Of a DNA stretch of 64,000 nt, positions 38,902 through 50,579 are shown piece by piece. Numbering within the stretch: the stretch's first letter is position 1; each line of letters starts with the position of its first letter. Below the pieces are notes generated by a model. It worked only from the letters and a program-made list of their open reading frames with translations. It did not search any database and was not told the DNA's origin. The DNA lies in NCBI RefSeq assembly GCF_001039355.2, contig NW_019775747.1, positions 760,752-824,751 on the forward strand. The letters run 5' to 3'. Made by a program: the position numbers and the translations under genes. The DNA is from Lingula anatina. Taxonomy: Eukaryota; Brachiopoda; Lingulata; Lingulida; Lingulidae.

Positions 38902-41900
38902 GATAGTTTTCCAATATCTTAACAAGTTTTTTGAAGTCCCAATATATTTCAACACCCACCCCTCCTCTGTGCCAGGGATCCAAGTCTCCGTTAGAAAACA
39001 CAATGTTGCTTGAACTTTCAATATCTAAAAAAATAATTAACAAAATTAAAGACTGCATGCTCAACACAAAAATGTTAATTTTAATAACTTAAAAGTTGTA
39101 GCTTTAAAGCCTTCAAATCACTCCGTACAATGTAACAGCTTTAGGCAATAAGTTATTTGATGTTTGCTTTTTGATCAGTAATACAACTACATGTACCTGT
39201 ACATGTACACTGAGTATATCTTGGGCAGGTCATGTAACAATGTGACATTCTGCCTGCTCTGACACCAGACCTTCCTCACAGATTGTGCAAAGAACAGGGC
39301 AAGGAAAGGGAAAGGAAACATGTTAAAGACCCCATTCTCAAAGACACCATTGGTCTACATGGATCGACCCAACTCCACTGGGACTCTCGCTAATTGCAAT
39401 CAGCTTAACAGAATGACACACCTCGTTTCCAAGGTACTTGCATAATCACCAGCTTTTCTGCATTCTACTTAATGCCAATCATTCAGTTAAGCTGACTGCA
39501 GTCAGCAAGAGTCCCCAAAAGGTTGAGTTGATCCAGGTAAATGGATCCAGGTGTGTATGGGAATGGGGCTGAAGTGTATCTACCTGGTCCCCAGTAATTT
39601 ATCCTAGTCCAGTTATCTCTTGGAGTGACATTCCACCTCTGCTGACAGTATTCTGTCCTCATAGCCAGGGTGAAGGGAAGGACAGGAAACATGTCACTGA
39701 CTCCGTCACTCCCAGGTGGCATCACAAACTCAGTGCAGGCCTAAGAAAACATATAAATTAGGTAGCATGGATAAGTACTGTAAGGCCATGTATATGTTCC
39801 ATTCATAACCAATGACAGGCAAATTACTGGCAAAGATTGAACACTACAACACATCTTATTGATTCAATTAGCATATTAATATTATGTGTACCAACACTAT
39901 GATAATTGAGTGAATAGCATGCTCATACTAGCTTAATTATACAGTTTGTATCATGTGTAAGTTATTTTTTTTTAAATTTTTTATCAGAAAAATTAAACAG
40001 TCTGATTATCCACTTGTTCAACAAGTTCTATACATTGAAAAGTTGACTGCACTGGAAGCGACTTGAAACTAGAAAACCAACATGATCCAAGTACTGGATC
40101 TTTGCTTGAAAGCACTTTGAAAATCTTCACCAAATCCTTTAATTTTTGAAGAAATACACAGATCATAAAGTACTCTTATAATCTAACTAGATGTATACCC
40201 ACCTGAAAGTCCCAGGCCAAACTGTCAGAGCCCACACCACAACCCGTGGGGTCTGCACACTCCACAAAGTCAGAATAAATGTCAAAACACGTCCTACTGT
40301 TTCCACTGGTTGCATTATAATATAAACCTACAAATAAAATGAAGGGTCAGACTGAATAGATCCTGATCTGAGTTCCCATTCCTACTGTGAATACAAAAGA
40401 ACATCTGAGAGCTAAAGTACACGTACATTGTATGCTGTATGTGATAAGATGACATTTAGGGACCATTCCCATACCCTATCGTACTAGCAGGATCGATCTA
40501 TGTGGAGGGGTTTCTCACAAAATTGCATTTAGTTTAAGTGTGCACAAAAGTTAATAGCAGCTTCAGTGGGCATGACAGACATTTAAGCTGCTTAAACTGA
40601 ATGCAATTTAGCGAGAATCCCCTCGGAATTAGATGGATTCTGCTAGAACAGATGGATCCTGCAGTCTTGAAATTTGGGGAATAGGTTTTTTATTGTCTCT
40701 TGTGAAAAAAAAACATACAATTCTAATCAAGAAAAGTTTTATACAAACTAAAAGTGTTGCTTGCCTGCTGCAGCTGCCAGACCCTTTAAGTTCAACTCCA
40801 CGATACTACTATTAATGATAAGCTTGCACATATACTGTTGAAAGAAAAAAATGGATATTAATACAAAGTTCTTCAGCTATTGCTGCTTTATCACTTTTCT
40901 TATTACATGTATTATCATTACAATTATCATCATTTATGTCATATAACATTCTGAACTACTATTCAAAGGTATACATATTGAAAGAATGAGGTATACCTAC
41001 CCCAAAATTAAAATGTTCCCACAATTATCAATGATGAATTTGCAGAAAATTATCTTGTTGTTTTCATTAATTTAAATCATCCTTTTTAACAAACAATGAG
41101 ACTTTTATTTACTGAGAACAAATGCTACCTGTATGGGATTTGCAGGAAGGTTATTTGCAGGATATGGATAATTAAACATGGCCACATTGGCAAAAGCATT
41201 CCTTGTCCACCCCTGCAAGTGTTTGAAGTCTGCTTTATTTTTCAATGGGTTACACAGCTTAAATATTGCAGAGAGCTGCTGCAGTCCTGCAAGAAATGTT
41301 GAGATCATTAAAGCACGCAGAGCAGTTACTAGAAGATAAGTATGCATGTTTTAACCATTGGCAACAAACAAACTATCCATTCCATATGTGCTGTTGGCAT
41401 GTATGTAAAATTGTAAAGAAAATGTATGATAAAGATACTATCTTATCAAATATGTCAGCTTTAATTTCTGCTTTCATTGATTCTATCCCTTTGGACATTC
41501 TGAAATAAAAGTTTACTATGTGTAATTGCAGCTGTACAAATGAAACTTTCAAGAGGATTTAATTCTTTATGAAACTATAGTTTATATACTCTTTATACTA
41601 ATATTCAACAATTATATTTTAACATATTCACTCTTTCTGTCTTCAACTTATAAGCAATGTCTGAAAGCTATGTACCTTTACTGCCCATTTGGTACATCAT
41701 TTCCATTTCAAGAAAAGCAGCTCTAGTCTTGGGGACGCACTCTGGATGAGCCATGGCACAATCCTGAAGTCACAACTAACACAATCACTTTGGCCTTCTA
41801 CACACTTTCAAATGAGGGTTGAATTTACTTAATGTGGAGAGAAAGGGAATTTTTTTACTGAAAACTAATGGTTAAATACTTGAGTTGCACCTTCTTGAGC

Positions 41901-42794
41901 AGTGCAAACAGGGATCCAATTTACATTTCAAAGCACACATTGCTGTTGCTTCAGATTACCATGCATTTTGTCTTGCAACCCTGCAATTTAAGTTTTCTTT
42001 CCTTTTTTTTTTTTTTTTTTTTTTTTTGGGGGGGGGGGGTAAGTTGATGTAGTGTTCATTCTCTTCACAGACAACTTTGAAAACTAAATTTTAATTTAGT
42101 TGAATTGAAATTCAACCTACATTAGTTATATCTTCCCAGAAGTAAGTTCCTGGAGCAGCCCCAACTACGGACAGCAATGGTGCACTGGCTGCAATGGCAC
42201 CATCTATCACATTGGGGTACTTAAACCGCATGTATGCACTTAGGATTCCACCATAACTGTGAAAGGGATAAAATGTAATGTAAATAAAGAAAAGTCAGAC
42301 TACAGAAATGTTGCCATCCCTTTATAAAATCTATGGCTACCTTGTGCTGACTGTTTACAAAGTAAAATTTTTGAAGCAAATTTTAAAAATGAATTTTCAG
42401 AAAAAAAGAGCCTACAAATAAATTTTCTTATTAGCCTTTAGATGATTAAAAGTCTTAATTACTTTTGCAAACGTCCTTCCCAAGCTGAACAAAAATTTTA
42501 ATATGGTGATACATATAAGTTTCAAAACGTCAAAAGAATATTCTGAAACCTCTACCTGAAATAAAAAAGGTAAACAAGTGCACTTGGAATTTTGCATTTA
42601 AAAAATAACTAAAAGCATTTAAGTACAAACCTGCCCCCAAAGGCAATAACAGGGACATTCTGAGCTCCAAAATCTTTCTTCAGCTGTGTCAGCAACACTG
42701 CGTAGTCTGCCAGTGCCTGCTCTGCTGTCAGTAAACCAATGCACGGATCCTTGAAAGATTCCTTTCCACATGGTAATGAGTTTCCATAAAATCT
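38048..42794 (-). CDS. DPP7: dipeptidyl peptidase 2 / DPP7-like serine peptidase (family S28), 5' end missing
   Basis: Ten exons are visible: 42794-42631, 42256-42121, 41763-41676, 41286-41129, 40834-40765, 40327-40203, 39740-39584, 39024-38960, 38522-38452 and 38213-38048. Lengths and phases give one uninterrupted 399-codon frame. All introns are GT-AG except the one after 40765, which uses a GC donor. Hallmarks are RFYGNSLP, the [12 protein letters not shown] helix, and the nucleophile motif GGSYGG with Ser split across exons. [22 protein letters not shown] (catalytic Asp) and GGAHHLDLR (catalytic His) follow. DPP7 and the related PRCP cleave after proline in lysosomes or secretory vesicles; CADPTGCG and FSNGDLDPW favour DPP7. 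The preceding exons, about 95 residues with the signal peptide and the YTGNEG segment, were not found. They may lie beyond the window or in the 43-64 kb repeats. Confidence 0.88.
38684..38718. repeat. (GA)n microsatellite, intronic
   Basis: GA run within the intron of the DPP7-like gene between 38522 and 38960. A related GA run follows at 38855-38899 after the N at 38826. Confidence 0.9.
38794..38899. repeat. (GT)n and (GA)n microsatellites around a single-N join
   Basis: GT run at 38794-38825, N at 38826, then GA run at 38855-38899. The sequence after the N (CTTTATTGATGTTTTAGTGT) repeats 38658-38677. This again looks like two contig ends or alleles placed in series across a microsatellite. 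Confidence 0.8.
39236..39326 (-). pseudogene. decayed duplicate of a DPP7-like exon
   Basis: This intronic segment aligns in the same orientation with 39622-39706 of the neighbouring exon. Shared blocks are TGACATT, CTGACA, CCTCA, AAGG and AGGAAACATGT. Minus-strand reading keeps NMFPFPF and a QNVT stretch, which correspond to DMFPVLPF and WNVTP of the intact exon. An insertion of about 12 bases breaks the correspondence, and it has no convincing splice sites. A transposon (39327-39570) separates it from the real exon. Confidence 0.55.
39327..39570. mobile_element. decayed PIF/Harbinger-like MITE beside a splice donor
   Basis: It starts AGACCCCATTCTC and ends GGGAATGGGGCT. The two ~95-base arms are near-complementary: GGATCGACCCAACTCCACTG on the left matches the reverse complement of the right end. 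It belongs to the family of 48205-48418. The right end lies 13 bases from the donor-side boundary (39584) of a DPP7-like exon. Confidence 0.55.
40459..40685. mobile_element. decayed PIF/Harbinger-like MITE, fold-back type
   Basis: The left arm reads GGGACCATTCCC, then GGATCGATCTATGTGGAGGG and ATTGCATTTAGTTTAAG. The right arm is its imperfect reverse complement (ATTGCATTCAGTTTAAG, GGATCCATC, CCTATTCCCC). It lies in the GC-AG intron of the DPP7-like gene. Ends are approximate. Confidence 0.5.
42003..42040. repeat. poly(T)/poly(G) homopolymer block
   Basis: A run of about 25 T is followed directly by about 12 G, in an intron of the DPP7-like gene. The length is likely to be unreliable. Confidence 0.85.
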
Positions 42795-45700
42795 CTGGAA
42801 AATGATACACATTTAACATTAAAAATGTTTACATCAGGTACCATAGTCTTGAACTGAAATAAAAATTTCAACAGGTCACATGGCAGATGCTAATAATTAA
42901 TGTATTAGTAATTAATGAGAAAGGTTCTGAAAGTGGAACCGGCATTCACTCGGCTTTCTTATAGAAACTTGACATGCTTCTTGGCTTCAAAAGCCATATT
43001 AAGCAAATTGATACAGAAGTGATATGTTTTACATTGCATCACCCTCAAGTCTCTCCATCACCTCAAAAATAACTAATGGAATGACTTAATTAAGTTCCTT
43101 GAAGTGATATATCAGAAAAGTACTGATACACCTGTATCTCGAAGACATTCCACAGAAGCTCATGCCCTGTTCATTATGATCTCTGAAGTTCATTCCTAAT
43201 AAACGTAATCTTTCCTTGGTCTCTGGAATGTTACCCACCTCCCTTGGGAAATAGGAAAGTTATAATCTGTTCAAACAGTCTGACAGTCTCTGAAAAATGG
43301 GGCGCTTTGGGAGAAACAAAAGGGCTCGAAGTAACTATAATGTCATTGAAGGCTAGAACCCTCATGGTAAATTGACCTGCAGTGACAGCAAATGGTCTGT
43401 TTCTCAATGTATTGCATAATATCAATCCCAAAGGCCAGATTATGCTGTACACACAAGTTTGTTGCAAAAAGCATATTACGTCAGCTAATTTGTGGTGAGA
43501 ATGTCCAGAAGTTATTTGTCTATTATAAGGAATGGCTTTTGTCAAAATTCAAGATCTGTGCACAAAACTTTAATAAAAAAATGATAATAATTTATCTTAC
43601 TGGAAAATTGACTTTAAAAAGCCTTACCAATTCTGTTGTTTCTTTTTTTACTTTGAAGAATTTGCAAACATAGTGCTGGATGAGATTGTGCACATATACT
43701 TCCATTACCCCCCCCCCTCCCAACTTTAGTTCCAGCTAACTAATCTTGTTTTCCTACACACCCCTGTCACCTTCTGCTTTCCTCTAAAAAGGCTAATGTA
43801 AGGAAAGAAATAGATAAGTAGACAAATTTGCCTTTTTAGTCAATTGGAACCCAGAGCAACTTATTTACTTTCATTGACACTTTCTTTTCCTAACTTGCAC
43901 TAAACAACAAACTGCCTTCCAGCATACATCTGTCTTATTTTACCACATTGAGTCGTACCTTCTTCATATAACATTAGGTACAAGTATAAGACATGAACTA
44001 CCAAGCTTAGATCAGCTTACAATTATCATTTTAGAGTTGCCTTCAATTTTTTGAAGCAATTGTTTTTGACAATTAAATGCTGATGGAAATTTTCTTCTGT
44101 CTTCCATTTAGAGACAAATGAGAATAATGTACGTGTTGTTTGGAGATCTGGGGAAACTGAATTAAGCAGTCTTAAGAGTCTGTTGCCATGGCAACATATC
44201 AAGAAGAAATTCCAATATCCTTTCACATCATGTTATATTCCTGCGAGAGAGCATGATCAGTGCACAATAGGTCTATTACTAAGACATTACACACTGGCAC
44301 CCTGTTTAAAAATTGCTGAATACCCTGAGGATCACAGTGTTGAAAGTGACTTTCTTTTATGCAAGTACTCATGTACGTATATATAATATGCCCTATCACA
44401 CTGTAAACAGATTGGACTCCTTGGCGCTAGGGGTAGTATGCTTGGGCTTAATTGTACTTTGTGATTAGGTGGAGGAAACATCAGGTACAGTGTAAAAACA
44501 TTGAATGTTTCAGAATTAAGATAAAATTATACTATATTAATTGGCATTTTCTTTAACCTGGATGTTTTCCAGTCCTGACCAGTATAACACTCTTCTTCTA
44601 CACACAAAATATAGCTATGTTACTGTACCACAAAGTGATAATTATCACCAGAAGGTAATGAACACATTGTTTATTCCCTAGCTTTGTTTTGTACTTTAAA
44701 TTTCCACCAAAGATGAAAATTCTTGACATTTTACAACAATGATGTACTGGTTTGTGTGCATGTGTGTGAGCATGCTTGCATGCATTCTGGAAGCCAGGCC
44801 GTATCAACTATGATCTTTGTATAAACAATCTACAGTTGAAATAATTGGCAAATAATTAGGTGTGAACCACTACTGTGCAGCATCATAAGTGCTATAATAT
44901 CTTAAAATTTACAATGTTATAGATTATATGATCAATAAGGGGCTGATGTTTGGTATTTAATGTTCCTCATGGGACAAAATATCATTTAACACATAATTAG
45001 ACATATTGATTATTGCATAAGAGATGGATTCACACAAACCAAGGTCCCCCCCCCCCTCCCCCGGACCCACATATGCACCTTGAACCACAAACCATGACCA
45101 GCCACAATCCTGTGAGACTGTCAATTTTTAAGTTCCAAACCTGGTCAAGACAACAAGGGGAATCAAACACTGCTCAATATATGAGCAAACATTAAATTAT
45201 GTATACTTCAATCAGGCAGTTGGGGCAAAACCACATTTCTTATATAAATATAATTGAACCACTATTACCTTTCTTTCTTAGCTTTATAGGTACTTATCAT
45301 AAATATCTGTGCCATTTTCCAATCATACACATCAAATGTACATTATTTTTGTCTGTTAACACTGGGAATATACTTAGTTTTCAAAGTCTTTAACAATCTT
45401 ACTTCTGAATCATAAAAACAGATGACCCCTTGCGTCAGACTAACGACAATCCAAAACTTCGTGCTCAAAAGATCATTACTTACTCATATTTCTCAGACAT
45501 TTCCAATTATTTATCTTCCTATAATTACTCCTTCTGTCCATTAGGAAGCAATTTTTCTTAGAATGACTGGATTCTGGTAAAACTTGTCTCTATTGTCTTA
45601 CAATCAGGGACATATTTCTAATACTTTTATCAATGCAGTGCCGCAATATGTCAGTGTGTTGAAATCTCAAAGGAACTTGGTATTCATGTCAACTCATTCA

Positions 45701-48204
45701 AATAACTCTATAATAACGTATCTCCTGTCCCAGATATATGCCGGGGAAAAAACAGATATATAGAAAAACACAATACATCCATTAGTTCTCTGGCTCTACC
45801 AGACAGTTCATTATATAGTATATGTCTCCAAGGGTTTGACATATCCTCATTCAAAAACAATATTGCATAATGGTGTTATAATTTGATATGGGACTCCCTA
45901 AACTTGCAGCATGGTTTAATTGGCATGGAGTACTAGTTTGTGTTATGTGTCTAGAAAAATTCTGAATTATTCCAAACTGCAAATTGGAAAAAAGATGTTC
46001 TACTTCAATTTAATAATTTAAATAATTTGGTTTCCCCATGTGAGATAAAATCAATTGACAGGCCAAGCAAATTTAAGGCATAAAAAATTAATTTGCTGCA
46101 AAGAGGAAGTGTGCTATGTTTGAAATCTAATTATAAATACAAATTACAGACAGGAAGAAGGTCCAACTAAAACTTTTAAAAGATAAAACTATTTTGGCTT
46201 TAAAAATTCCAAATTATTATTATAAGAGAAATGGCGGCCTCAAGATGCACCATCCTAAAAGGGATCTAGCAATTAAACCTTGGAGCACTGATTTAATAAG
46301 TTTAATGGTGCATGCGGAGGCAGAGAGACCATCTGCAGATTAGTTGGCTCTTTTTTATGAAGGATTCACCATATTGAATCAGCGGATCAGTAGATCCAAG
46401 GATCATCTGTTATGAATGCCTTCATACAGATATAGCAGTAATTAAGTGCTTCTAAATGGCCACGGAGCACACCAGAGAGAATACATCAATCACAAAAAAA
46501 AACAACTACACATCAAACTACTACTTTGAATTGGTTTCTTTAATATTTTACATATCAATATGTAGTTTGATATAATCTGATCCCACTTACGTAACCATCT
46601 TTGTTGGTAAGGATAAAAATCATCTACCATGTTCTGTTGTTTTCAAACTTGTACTGAAAGCTTCAGTATAATCAAGATTATCACATTAATACCATCCTTT
46701 GGACCTTTTCAGAAAAAACATCTGATTACATTGACCTATAACTGGCGTACAAGTAGAACAATTATCAATTACAACTTGATTAACAAACAATAAAACTACA
46801 AAGTACTTGTACTCTCGCTTTTCTATATAGAGCAAATCACCTGAACTAATAATGTCAAAGAAATTCTTCGAAACAAATACCATTTTAATTATAGGCTGCC
46901 ATAATGTAATTTTATCTATAAAATAAGACAAATTAAACATTTTTCAGATCAAAATGGTAAACAAATGTAACTACTTTTTAAAAATACAGTTAGGTGCTAT
47001 ACCTTTGACCTTTGCCTTCTGAACTGAAATTACTGCAACGTGACTTAATCTGAAGTGAAATCTAAAGACAATGATTGTTTTGTTCAGCATGATGAACATG
47101 CAATAACTCTCTTCAATAATGTAACTATGAGACTTTAGTGTGTGCAAACAAGCATAGTTTATGGGAGATACCCTGGATATGACCTCTACAATCCTCAGTA
47201 AGAGCAAGAAGTGGCATTTGGTTTCAGCATTACAATGCCATTCTGACCATGTACAAATGTATGCAGCTAAGTAGGCAGCCTAACCCTTAGCAGAAAAAAC
47301 GGGCCTGCTGCAAACTTTCTCACAAATTCAATTCAAATTTGCAAAAAAGGAATTTTATGTTCTTGTAAATTTGTTGAATGTGCTGCAAATTTGCATAAAC
47401 ATGAATACTTTCCTGCAAACTTACTGCAAACCTGAATGTCAATAATGGGCTTCTCGCAAATTTGCAGCAAATTTTCAAGACTAAAAAGACTTCCTTGCAA
47501 ACTTGCCACAAACTTAAGATGTTCTTGCGATTTTGCTGTGAAATTAGCAGCAATACAAATTTTTCTTACAAACTTGTGCTAACTCCTTGCCATTAACTTT
47601 TCATTTTGCTAAGGAAATGTCTTAAGGCTACCATAATCACAAGGATGATAAATCACCATATGCTGCATTCAATGAAAAATATAAATATTTTCAAGTTCAT
47701 AATTTCCCTTAGTAAAATATCAGGCTTGTTGCAAATTTGCTGCAAACTGCAATTCTTTCTTGCAAATTTGCAGCAAATTTGCTACAATATGAAAATCAAT
47801 GCAAATTAGCAGCAATAATTTTTTTCTTGCAAACTCCTGCAAACTTGTTGCTGCCAACTTTTAGTATGGGGCAATATTGCTGCAAACTTTTTATTTTGCC
47901 AAGTTTCACCACACTACTGAAAGCCTCAAAGGTGCTTATGAAAAACAAATGAGTAAATCAAACATTTCTGAACTTCACAGTATACACATACTGAGAATGA
48001 AGAAAACATGGGGTACGCATTATAAAAATATCATTATACATTTACATATACGAAATGAATGATATCCACACATCACTGGAACAAACATTGGTGTATCAAC
48101 AATCTCATATTCAAGATATATATCTGTCTGAATGAAACAAAAGTACATTATTTATTATTATTGTGTCTGACAGATAAACACCCAACAACGAACCCCTCAA
48201 TTAA
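42795..48204. other. non-coding; probable upstream intron of the DPP7-like gene
   Basis: The exons preceding 42794 should lie upstream on the minus strand, yet nothing resembling the S28 N-terminus (YTGNEG, FAEH) was found here. The stretch is AT-rich. It includes C-runs at 43709 and 45046 and a field of GCAAATTTGC-type motifs at 47305-47895. No other gene is recognised. Confidence 0.4.
47305..47895. repeat. diffuse GCAAATTTGC / TTGCTGCAAA motif field
   Basis: More than fifteen occurrences of GCAAATTTGC, TGCTGCAAA, GCAGCAAATTTGCT and GCAAACTTG are spread irregularly on both strands over about 600 bases. The motif is self-complementary. The pattern suggests a much-decayed satellite or simple-repeat expansion. 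Confidence 0.6.
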
Positions 48205-48418
48205 GGGCGTATTCCCAGACATTTAGATCGATCTATCCCTGTGGGGAGTCTCACTAGATTATTGTCAGATAATCCGGCTTAAATGTGCGTCCCGCCTACT
48301 ACAAGCTGTAAGGGGGTAATTAACTTTCATGCCCGCTCGGCTGACAGCTATTTAGCGTGAATCCCCAGGGAGTTAGGTCGATCTAGTTTGGATCGATCTA
48401 ATCTCTGGGAATGGGGTC
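48205..48418. mobile_element. PIF/Harbinger-like MITE with TAA target duplication
   Basis: The 214-base element starts GGGCGTATTCCCAGACATTT and ends AATCTCTGGGAATGGGGTC, with GATCGATC just inside both ends. TAA flanks it on both sides (48202-48204 and 48419-48421). The three-base TWA duplication is the PIF/Harbinger hallmark. It has no coding capacity and is related to 53071-53285 and 55328-55542. Confidence 0.7.
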
Positions 48419-48421
48419 TAA

Positions 48422-49092
48422 GAGTCAAACTGCATTCTGTACAGTACTGATCATGAGCACCTTGGGACTTCAAGCACCATCATATTTCATTCCAACTTTT
48501 ATTCACAATGACTTATGGATATTCCTTTATGATGATAAATCATCCATGTTAACTTTTAATTAAAATTACTACTATATTACTTTCAACAAATTAGTACAGT
48601 AACTATCATGAGCGATCCTTGTATCACTTGTTTGTAACCTAGTGTATTCAATATCTGCAGAAGTACACCTTTGAACTTTTCAATGAAGATATATAAATAT
48701 GTACATGTACAGGTATATGATAATCAAATCCTTAATGGACTAATCATGTCATATGAAAAATATATTATTATTTCAAGCATCATCTCTCGTATTTTCTGTA
48801 TTGATTTTCAACACATTTGAATATACTTCAATATGAATGTTTTTGGGTTGAGAAAGGAGTCCTGTGAGGTTGAACATTTTTTGTTTTATTATCACTTGAC
48901 TTTTGATAGAGTTCACAGTATTTTAGTGCATTATATGACTTATTTATACAAAATGATTAAGAATTTAAGTTTAAAAAAATCAACTAAATTTAGTGAAATT
49001 CACAACTTTTCAACAATCTCATCACACACTCATATTTTTCTATTTGACACATACAGTAAATAGTTATTCTTGAGCTTTTTAGACGCAAAAGT
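48422..49092. other. 3' flank of the GPCR gene
   Basis: AT-rich sequence with a minus-strand AATAAA at about 48884, roughly 200 bases past the stop. No other gene is seen. Confidence 0.4.
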
Positions 49093-50010
49093 CTAAATGG
49101 CAGTGGTGATTTCGATGGAAGATCTACACGCCATTTTGACATTATACCAAACATATTTCAGACCATCACGGAATTCTTGTGAACACAGTAAAAATACTGG
49201 CAATTTAAAGAAGGAATTTGATACAACAAGCCACAAAAGGAAAAAGTCCATTTGTTGCGGGTACTTATCGTACCCTAAGATTTTAAAATGGTCAAAAAGC
49301 TCCACGATGCACCATGGCAGCCACGAGAACAGATACACCAGTCCAATCACAAATGCTGCAAAGTAATTTTCTGGCCGCCCTCCTCGATTCCAAGTGAAAA
49401 ATTTCTCATAAACTTCCTTCCTGTTCTTATAATCATCTGTGAATATGTACAAATTAGTGAATGTTATTACGACTAACGCAGGCACTGTTATAACCACCCC
49501 TGATGTAATGAAGTATGCCCGTTGCGAGCTCCAATCTATAACACAAAGGTGGGTGTTGTCTTCATACCGTCCACGATTTTCTCCAAACATGAGGGGACAG
49601 CAAAAACACAATGCAGATATCCATATCAGTGTTACCCAACAAAAACATCGCAGTGGCGAGAGCTCCGCTTCATGCCTCTGTGGTTTTCTGATCCCAACAA
49701 AATGGTCAATACACAAACACATGTAAGAATATAATGAAACTATCCATAATATTGCATTCAGATAGGCCTCCACATGACAGAATTTATCGTTGAATACCCA
49801 TTCACTGAACAACGAAGTCCAAAATGAAAACGGTACGATGAAAATACCAATTAATAAATCTGCCACAGTCATTGATGTCAAGAAGTATCGATTGATGCTT
49901 TTTAAGGCGCACGTTTTCCACGCTATCACCAACATCAGAATGTTGAAAAACCAAATGAGGAACATTATGAGAAGAATGAAAAAGCTATCGTATTGGAATG
50001 CAACTTCCAT
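49093..50010 (-). CDS. intronless class A GPCR, GPR21/GPR52-like, with non-canonical DRY and NPxxY
   Basis: A single 305-codon frame begins at the ATG at 50010. A stop codon 21 bases upstream in frame rules out an earlier ATG. Seven hydrophobic segments lie at about 9-31, 42-64, 78-100, 121-142, 166-189, 216-238 and 255-275. Family landmarks are N23 (TM1), D51 in TVADLL (TM2), the disulfide pair C78 and C156, W130 (TM4), P177 (TM5) and SWLPW around W230/P232 (TM6). The second loop (CVIDW, then AYF) and WLVVSNSF in TM7 resemble GPR21/GPR52. The usual DRY is D102-H103-F104, so the arginine that holds the inactive state and contacts G protein is missing. NPxxY is replaced by KLPVF. The N-terminus is only about eight residues and the ligand is unknown. 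An intronless GPCR could be a retrogene-derived family member. Confidence 0.85.
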   Translation of the reverse strand: MEVAFQYDSFFILLIMFLIWFFNILMLVIAWKTCALKSINRYFLTSMTVADLLIGIFIVPFSFWTSLFSEWVFNDKFCHVEAYLNAILWIVSLYSYMCLCIDHFVGIRKPQRHEAELSPLRCFCWVTLIWISALCFCCPLMFGENRGRYEDNTHLCVIDWSSQRAYFITSGVVITVPALVVITFTNLYIFTDDYKNRKEVYEKFFTWNRGGRPENYFAAFVIGLVYLFSWLPWCIVELFDHFKILGYDKYPQQMDFFLLWLVVSNSFFKLPVFLLCSQEFRDGLKYVWYNVKMACRSSIEITTAI

Positions 50011-50429
50011 TCTCACACCTCTGAGCACTTAAAGTCCTTCTGAGTCCTTGCTTTGTACGGGCCACCCACTTGTATTTACTGTGCACTGAGAAATGTTTCC
50101 ATTGCCAAAAAGATGTAAACAGTGACTTCAAAATACACACATCTTGGATCGTCTTAATAAAGCATCAATATATATATATACCACTTTTATGCTGCCCACT
50201 GTTATCTCTCTGACTCCATATTTACAGAGGGCATTAAAAAAACATCACCTGCATCTCTATAAGTCATCAGATACACAGCATGAACTGAAACACAATGAAT
50301 ATCTTTAGTCCTTGCAAATATGCTGCATCAAATCACTAAAAGTTATGATCTGTCAAACAAAAGTGCACTCAATCTAGTTAGATGCCATTCTCTGGTAATA
50401 ATGTTCCCTGCAGGACTGATGGCAGACTT

Positions 50430-50530
50430 GTTTCACAAAAGTATTGTGGAGAGAGAGGGAATCAAACTCCCATCCCTGGTGTGGCTTCCAGCATAAAGGC
50501 CAAAAGTCTCACAGAGCAGTCTCATGAACC
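50430..50530 (-). repeat. possible decayed tRNA-derived SINE
   Basis: On the minus strand GGGAGTTTGATTCCC resembles a degenerate tRNA B box. The preceding CTCTGTGAGACTTTTGGCCTT resembles a decayed A-box half. The order and distance fit a tRNA-type SINE head, but no poly(A) tail or target duplication is evident. It lies about 420 bases upstream of the GPCR start. Confidence 0.28.
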
Positions 50531-50579
50531 TTAGACCACAGTGGTAATGATAGAGAGATATTGTGACTGCCTCCAGCAC

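Noticed and set aside
41266-41508. 80-codon plus-strand frame
   Set aside because: It overlaps antisense to a DPP7-like exon and its acceptor. There is no independent support.
45340-46260. AT-rich stretch with partly open frames, considered as a retrotransposon remnant
   Set aside because: No reverse-transcriptase, endonuclease or LTR motif could be found in any frame I read.
46591-46633. 43-base exon-like segment (minus) with acceptor and GTAAGT donor, reading NMVDDFYPYQQRWL or a shifted version
   Set aside because: The residues do not match the missing S28 N-terminus, and the phase to the exon at 42794 does not fit.
50011-50028. Six extra N-terminal codons for the GPCR, beginning at a GTG
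   Set aside because: GTG is not a normal start in animals. The first ATG in frame is at 50010, with a stop just upstream.
49097-50032. Plus-strand open frames across the GPCR
   Set aside because: They are antisense shadows of a clear seven-transmembrane coding frame.
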